7,315 nucleotides of DNA, taken from the NCBI GenBank assembly GCA_964527325.1, contig CAZGNU010000067.1:1-7315 (forward strand). Direction: 5' to 3'. Under the pieces are notes generated by a model. It made no database searches. It was not told where the DNA came from and saw nothing but the letters and a program-made list of their open reading frames with translations. Position numbers and translations under genes: made by a program. Source of the stretch: UBA6164 sp964527325. Lineage in GTDB: Bacteria; Patescibacteriota; Gracilibacteria; BD1-5; UBA6164. How positions within the stretch are numbered: the first letter of the stretch is position 1; the number at the start of each line of letters is the position of its first letter. Positions 1 through 6,200 of the stretch are shown here, piece by piece.

Positions 1-42
1 TTTGAAATTGCAGAACAGAATGCATTTGGGTTACATTCTTAG
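1..42 (+). CDS. Possible 3' end of an upstream gene (partial, tentative)
   Basis: Frame 1 reads FEIAEQNAFGLHS and stops at TAG (40-42). TAG remains a stop in code 25. The codons (GAA, ATT, GCA, AAT, TTA, CAT, TCT) match the usage of the large gene downstream, and G+C drops sharply soon after, as expected at a gene end. A competing reading in frame 2 runs from base 2 to TAA at 101-103, but it uses more TTG and AAC codons, which are less typical here. The fragment is too short to assign a family or function, and it could simply be chance. Confidence 0.3.
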   Translation, partial: FEIAEQNAFGLHS

Positions 43-167
43 ATTGCACAATACGCCTACTTTTTATAAAGTTTTTAACAAAAAAATAAAAAATAATTTA
101 TAAAATTATCAAATAATCATATATTTATCTTGTACATATTTTATTTTTTTAAAACTATATTAAGGTT
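43..167 (+). other. AT-rich intergenic leader without a gene
   Basis: This stretch is very AT-rich, particularly from about 61, with A-tracts and T-tracts. It presumably carries the promoter of the giant gene. I could not pick out a convincing -35/-10 pair: TTGTAC at 130-135 and TATATT at 156-161 are 20 bases apart and the second abuts the start codon. A 7-bp all-AT inverted repeat (ATAATTT at 93-99, AAATTAT at 103-109, loop of 3) is present, but it has no downstream T-run on the plus strand, so it is a weak terminator candidate. An in-frame TAA at 150-152 limits how far upstream the giant gene can begin. Confidence 0.5.
161..165 (+). promoter_or_regulatory. Weak ribosome-binding-site candidate
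   Basis: TAAGG lies only two bases before the ATG at 168. The AAGG core could pair with the anti-Shine-Dalgarno end of 16S rRNA, but the spacing is shorter than the usual 5-9 bases. Initiation may therefore depend mainly on the unstructured AT-rich leader. The start choice rests chiefly on the in-frame TAA at 150-152 and the signal peptide that follows the ATG. Confidence 0.3.
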
Positions 168-260
168 ATGTTTTGAGCAAAAAAAGTTGATAAGACAATT
201 GCAAGTATACTATTATTTATAATTGTTTTTTCTTTGTGAAATAGTTTCTCTGCAAGAGCA
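168..260 (+). other. Sec signal peptide (residues 1-31)
   Basis: The N-terminus has a basic stretch (Lys5, Lys6, Lys9), then a hydrophobic core of about 15 residues (IASILLFIIVFSLG, residues 11-24). It ends in Ala29-Arg30-Ala31, a good signal peptidase I site, so mature protein probably starts at Asp32. Two of its glycines (residues 3 and 24) are TGA codons, so a standard-code reading would terminate at codon 3. The signal predicts export by the Sec pathway across the inner membrane. There is no lipobox cysteine near the cleavage site. Confidence 0.85.
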
Positions 261-3200
261 GATTTAGTTAGTAATCCAGAATGATCTGGTATTGTTAACA
301 CTGGTGCTAATTGGATGTTTTTTGGTGATAGTCAGACTAGATGAGCTGCAACTGACCAGCCAACTGCTGTTTCACATGTTGAGGCATTTGAAAATATCTG
401 GAATGGTAATACTCCTGTAGTAACTCCAGATTTATACAAAAGTTGAGTTGGTGGTTGTACTATTGCTGAAAGTACTGGTCGTTATGAAAATAGATCAAAT
501 CGTGGTGACGCTACTTGGGTTCATTTCCAAGAAAGTGGTAATCAAAATTACGACTCTCAAAGAACTCCAGAAGCATTTGCTAATTGATTTGAAGATTTCG
601 TAAGACAAATTGTAGCAGATTCTCCAAGTGCTATAATTTCTACTGAAACTGCTTATTCTTTCGAAAGAGAAAGTGTAAATTTCCGTGACTGGACAGGACA
701 TAACATTGCATTAAAAAATAAAATTTTCGAATTATGAGAAGAATGAATAACTGTACATTTAGCAGATGTTGATAGAAATATGAAAGACTATATTTCAAAT
801 TTATGATTTGATACAGTAATTAGAGAAGATGGTGGACATTTTCGTGGTAATGGTAATTTATTAGTTGCATTAACTATATATGATACTCTTTGATATGATG
901 TATCTAGATTAGATTTATCTGCAATTACTGATGTATCAGAATCAGATCGTGAACTTGCTAGAACAATTGCTATAAATAATTGAGTTACATCTGATAAATG
1001 TACTATGACTTATAGTAATGAAGTTTGAACAGCAAATTCAGCTGTATGAAATTCTGAAGATCGTAATACTTATAGATGAATTTATTGGACAGGTCCAACT
1101 AAAAGTATTTGTAGTACTGAAATACAATTAGATGTACGTTGAGATATCTCAGCAATAGATTTTGAAACTACAGTTTGGGAGGTTGATCCTCAGAACGATT
1201 TAGCAATGACTAATTTGTTAGCAAGATCAAATCCTGTAAATGGTGCTGATATTGTTGCTAATGCTTGGCAAAAATTTGAATTTCCTTCAGAAGTTACTTT
1301 AACTACTGGTAAAACTGTATTGGTTGTTTCACGTGTAGATGCATGAACAAGAGATTGAAGTAATTTCATAGCTGTAAAAAATGGTTATGATGAAAATGAT
1401 TTAGAAAGTGCACAATGGAATATTCATTATTGATCTAATCAGCAAATGGCTGGTAGAGGTGTATGAGATGATGATCCAGAAGATCAACCTGAATATTTTA
1501 CTTTTAATATTAGATTAAATGGTAAAAATATAGGTGTTGAATCATCAACAGAAGTACCTAATATGCCTGAAAATATAGAGGTTGTACCATACCAAACCTC
1601 AGATACTCTACGTATTAGTTGGGAAGAAAAATGAGTTAATAACGTAGAAATAGACCATTATAATATATATGAATATACATGGTCTGATGCTGGTAAAGAA
1701 TTAATTGGGTCTACACAAAATTTATATTTTGATCACACATGACTAGAGCCTAGTTCAACACATTATTATGTTGTTACAGCTGTAAGTACTAGTTGAACTG
1801 AATGATACCATTCACTGCAAGATCATGATATTTATCCTGATAATGATCCTGATTGGGGGGCTACTACTCTAGACTGAAATACATGTACTCCTGAATGGAA
1901 TACTTGAACATGGTCAGATTGGTCAACTTGTACTGATTCTAATCAAACAAGAACTAGAACTAGAACAGTAACTGATAATAATTCTTGTTGAATAGATACT
2001 GATAAACCTAGTGAATCTGAAACTCAAACTTGTGGAATTATTGAACCTCCTACTCCTTGAGATTATACTTTTGAAACTAGAGCTACTGATAGTGTTAATA
2101 CGGCTGAAGAACATTTATCTAATGGTTATGTTTCTATTAGTAGTAGTGATTTAGAAATGACAATGGATACTACAGCTCAAGCTGTTTGACTTCATTTTCC
2201 TAATATTGAAATACCAGTATGAGCTACTGTTACTAATGCATATATTCAATTTACTGCTAATGAAACTAATTCTGAAGATACTTCTTTAGTTGTAAATATT
2301 GAAAATATTGCAAACTCTCCTGCTATTACTACAAGTTCTCGTAATTTATCAACTCGTTTATTAACTTGAAATTCTGTTAATTGGGATAATATACCTGCTT
2401 GGGAAAATATTTGAGATACTCTTGAGGCACAAAGAACTCCTAATCTTTCATCTATTGTTCAAAATATAGTAGATTTATCTGACTGGAATTCTTGAAATGC
2501 CCTGACTTTTATAGTAACAGGTGATGGTAGAAGAGTTGCTGAATCATGAGGTGGAACATGACCTATGTTACATATAGAATATTCTACTTGAACTAATTCT
2601 TGTACTCCTGAATGGAATATTTGAGCATGGTCAGATTGGTCAGAATGTAGTGATTCTAACCAAAATAGAACAAGAATTGTAACTGATAATAATTCTTGCT
2701 CTGACGATGCTAATAAGCCAATTGAAAATGAAAATCAAGCTTGTAGTGTAATAATACCTGTAGAAGGTTCATGAGCTAATACTAGAACTGAAAGATGGTG
2801 AAGTCATATATCAGCTAATCATGCTAATGATTCAATGGACACTTGGTTACGCTCAAATTATCCAACTTATACTTATTGAAACAGCAATAGAATTGAAGTT
2901 GATAATAATGGTATCTGATTGTTATATTTTGATATTTCAAATTTAGAAAGCACTGATATAATTAAAAAGACAACTATCAAATTAATGACTCGTAAAGTTT
3001 ATGCTAGTAATGCAGGTTATGAAGATGGTAGTATAATAGAGGCTTATGAAATAAATGATAATTGACAATCATTATGGAATGAAGAATATGCTAATTATAA
3101 CAATCGTGCTTCTGGTTCTTCTTGGGATTGAAACTGATGAGACATTACATCAGTTTTAAGTAGTAATCCTATTGATACATTTTGGTATACACCTTATTCT

Positions 3201-6200
3201 TTTAAATGAACAGATCATCCTCATTGGCAAGAAATTGATGTAACAGAACTTGCTAAAGAGTGGATTGCTTGAACAAAAGAAAATCATGGTATAGCATTGT
3301 TAATGAATAAAGAAATTTGATTTAATCCAATATTTAATACAAAAGAAACAACGTTAGATAATCCTGAAAGATATAGACCATATATTGAAATAACATATGA
3401 AAGAAATGGTCAATGAAATGTAGATCGTCCAGCTCAAATAAATAATATTAATGCATTTCATCGTAGTGGTCAAACATTTATCACATTTGATGAACTTGAA
3501 ATGGTAGAAGAATTTAATATGGAAAATGAAGATAAATATCGTTATAAAATTTATCGTAATAATGAGCCTATTACTTCTGAAAATATTTTAGAAAGTGATG
3601 AAATTGCTAATTTAGCTCGTGGTTCAGGTAAAATGCAATGGGCATTAGAATGGGCTGATTTTACAGATTGATTATGAGAAATGCATGTAATAAATGATTA
3701 CGATTCTCCTCTAAGTGAATGAACATGATTATTTGTATATACATCTAAGGAATGAAATAATGGTAATTATTATTACGCAGTAACTGCTGTGGTTGATGGT
3801 AATGAAAATCTTACTGATTTTGACACTAATAATTCAACTAACGAGATAACAGAAACATATAGTGAAATTAAAAGACCTGTAGCTGTTCTAGATAGTTCTG
3901 ATTGAATGAACACTCAATATATGATGTGGATGGATTATGATAAATGGCCATTATACCTTGAAGCTGCTTCTCACCATGCTTCAGAACCACTTCGTTGAGA
4001 AAGTTACGCATTTTGATTTAGAGTTTGAAAACCGACTGGTAATTGACCACATCCTTTAGTTATGCATTTAAATGCTTATTGAGCACACGGTGTATGATTT
4101 GATAATTGAGTATGACCAAGAGATTATTCTGGTAATCATGTTTGGTTAGGTTTAAATGATACTTATACTGTTTGGCATGATGATAATTTTAGATTATGGC
4201 ATTTTGGATGACATGATTCTCTTTGGACTTGAAAAGTTCCATGAGCAGAATATGGATCACGTGTATTAAATGTTCGTGAAAAATTTTATAGTGAAATACT
4301 TAAATGGATGGAATCACCTAATAATTTTGCTAATTATAATGTAAATCCTTTACGTAAATATTTAGCTTGATGAAGTATGTGAGGTACATGAACACAATTC
4401 TTTTGAGTTCACCATCCTGAATTTTGGGCATGATTATATGTAAATGAATGAATAAATAATTGGGAAACTGTAGGTACAGAAGGTTGATCTGCATGGCAAG
4501 GAGATGTTATCCCAAAATGGGGTGATCCATCTAGAACTAGATTACCAGTTTATGATATGATTAATGAATCATATTCTTCTCTAAATACTTGGGATCATAT
4601 GAATCTATATGATTATATGGCTGAAAATCGTTGAGGAGATGTTTCATTGTTAACGTCACAACACTGAACTGCTGATAATGTAATTGAATGGAATACTCAA
4701 TGAAGAGCTTGGTATATGGATGATTCAGCTTATGAATTAAATAATTATCCTTTCTTTGGAGGTTGGCAACATGGATGACATACTCCAGATGTTAGACCAG
4801 ATAAAACACCGATGTTCTTAGGTAGATTAGATGAAGCAATATTATCATTTACAAATTCTAATAATAATGATAATGTTTCATGAGTTGAATTTGATGAAGA
4901 TACTGCTTGAGAAATTAATAAAGAACTAGAATGGTCAAATTCTGCAAATAATTTTGATTGAGAAGCTACTGATACAAATGAAGAATTTTCAATTGGTATA
5001 CGTCTTGATCCTACATGAGATATAGAAACTGATACAGTTGATATTACTCCTCGTAGAATGCAAAACTTTATAACAGTTGCTGGTCAAACATACAATTACC
5101 AAATAACTGATATAGAAAATCAAAATATTGTTACTGCATGAACAGTAACAGCTGATAGTGATGGTTTAATTACTTTAACTAATGTATGAGTTAATAAAAC
5201 ATGAATTAGATTACATATTTCTTCAAATTGAATTCCTGAAAATCCAATAATTGATTTATCAACAAATTCGTTAGATTTCGTTGTAAACGAATGATCTAAT
5301 GATACTATTTCACAAATTGTTACTATCAATAATAGTTCAACTTGAACTCTTAATTGGAATGCTTCAATTCCAACATGAGAATCATGGATAAATTTAACAA
5401 ATTCAAGTGGTACAGATGGTGAAAATTTGGAAATAAATGTTGATCCTACTTGATTATTTGATGGAGAATATAGTTCTCAAGTAGAAATTACTGACTCTTG
5501 AGCATCTAATTCACCTAAATTAATAAATGTTTCTTTAACTGTTAATAGTGTTGAATGATATTTACATACAGTAAATGTAAGTAATTATAATGAATTACGT
5601 ACTGCTTTAATAAATCTTGAATCAAATACTGAAGTATTGGTTGCTGATTGAATATATAATATTACTCAAACTCTTGCTATTAATTGATGAGTACAAAATG
5701 TAGCACTTCGTAGTGAGAGTGGTAATAGAGAAAATGTAGTATTTAGGTGACCAGGTTGGAATGATGATTCTATAGAGCATATCCTAATGATTAGAAATGC
5801 TCAAAATGTTTTAGTTTCTGATATGACATTTAGAGATGTTTTCTATCACCCAATCATTATTCAATGAGAACAATGAGCAGAAAATCCTACAATTCGTAAT
5901 ATGCATTTAATTGATGCATGAGAACAGTTTATAAAAACTACTTATTGATGAACTAGTACTTGTGATAACTGAATTGTTGAAAACAATTTAATTGAATACA
6001 CAACAAATGCTAGAAGAAACCCTGCACGTTGAGATTATTATACTCAATGAGTTGATGTTCACCGTGGTTCTAACTGGATAATAAGAGATAATACATTCCG
6101 TAATATTAGAGCTCCTGAAGGTTCTTGAGAATTATCTTGAGCTGCAATTATTATGTGGAATCAAAGTAAAAATACTATTGTAGAAAGAAACAAATTTATA

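Noticed and set aside
93..109. Rho-independent terminator for an upstream gene
   Set aside because: The stem is only 7 bp, all A-T, and no T-run follows on the plus strand, so it is not distinguishable from chance in such AT-rich DNA.
495..701. A 68-codon minus-strand open frame
   Set aside because: It lies antisense to the SGNH hydrolase part of the giant gene, its translation has no family features, and the plus strand carries clear conserved motifs through the same bases.
1923..2114. A 63-codon minus-strand open frame rich in Ser, Arg and Ile
   Set aside because: Its composition is the antisense echo of the thrombospondin-like repeat and jelly-roll codons (AGA/ACT/GAT runs); there is no independent evidence for a gene.
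5120..5329. A 69-codon minus-strand open frame
   Set aside because: It is antisense to the esterase C-terminal sandwich and BACON-like domain, which are well supported on the plus strand; its sequence resembles no family I know.
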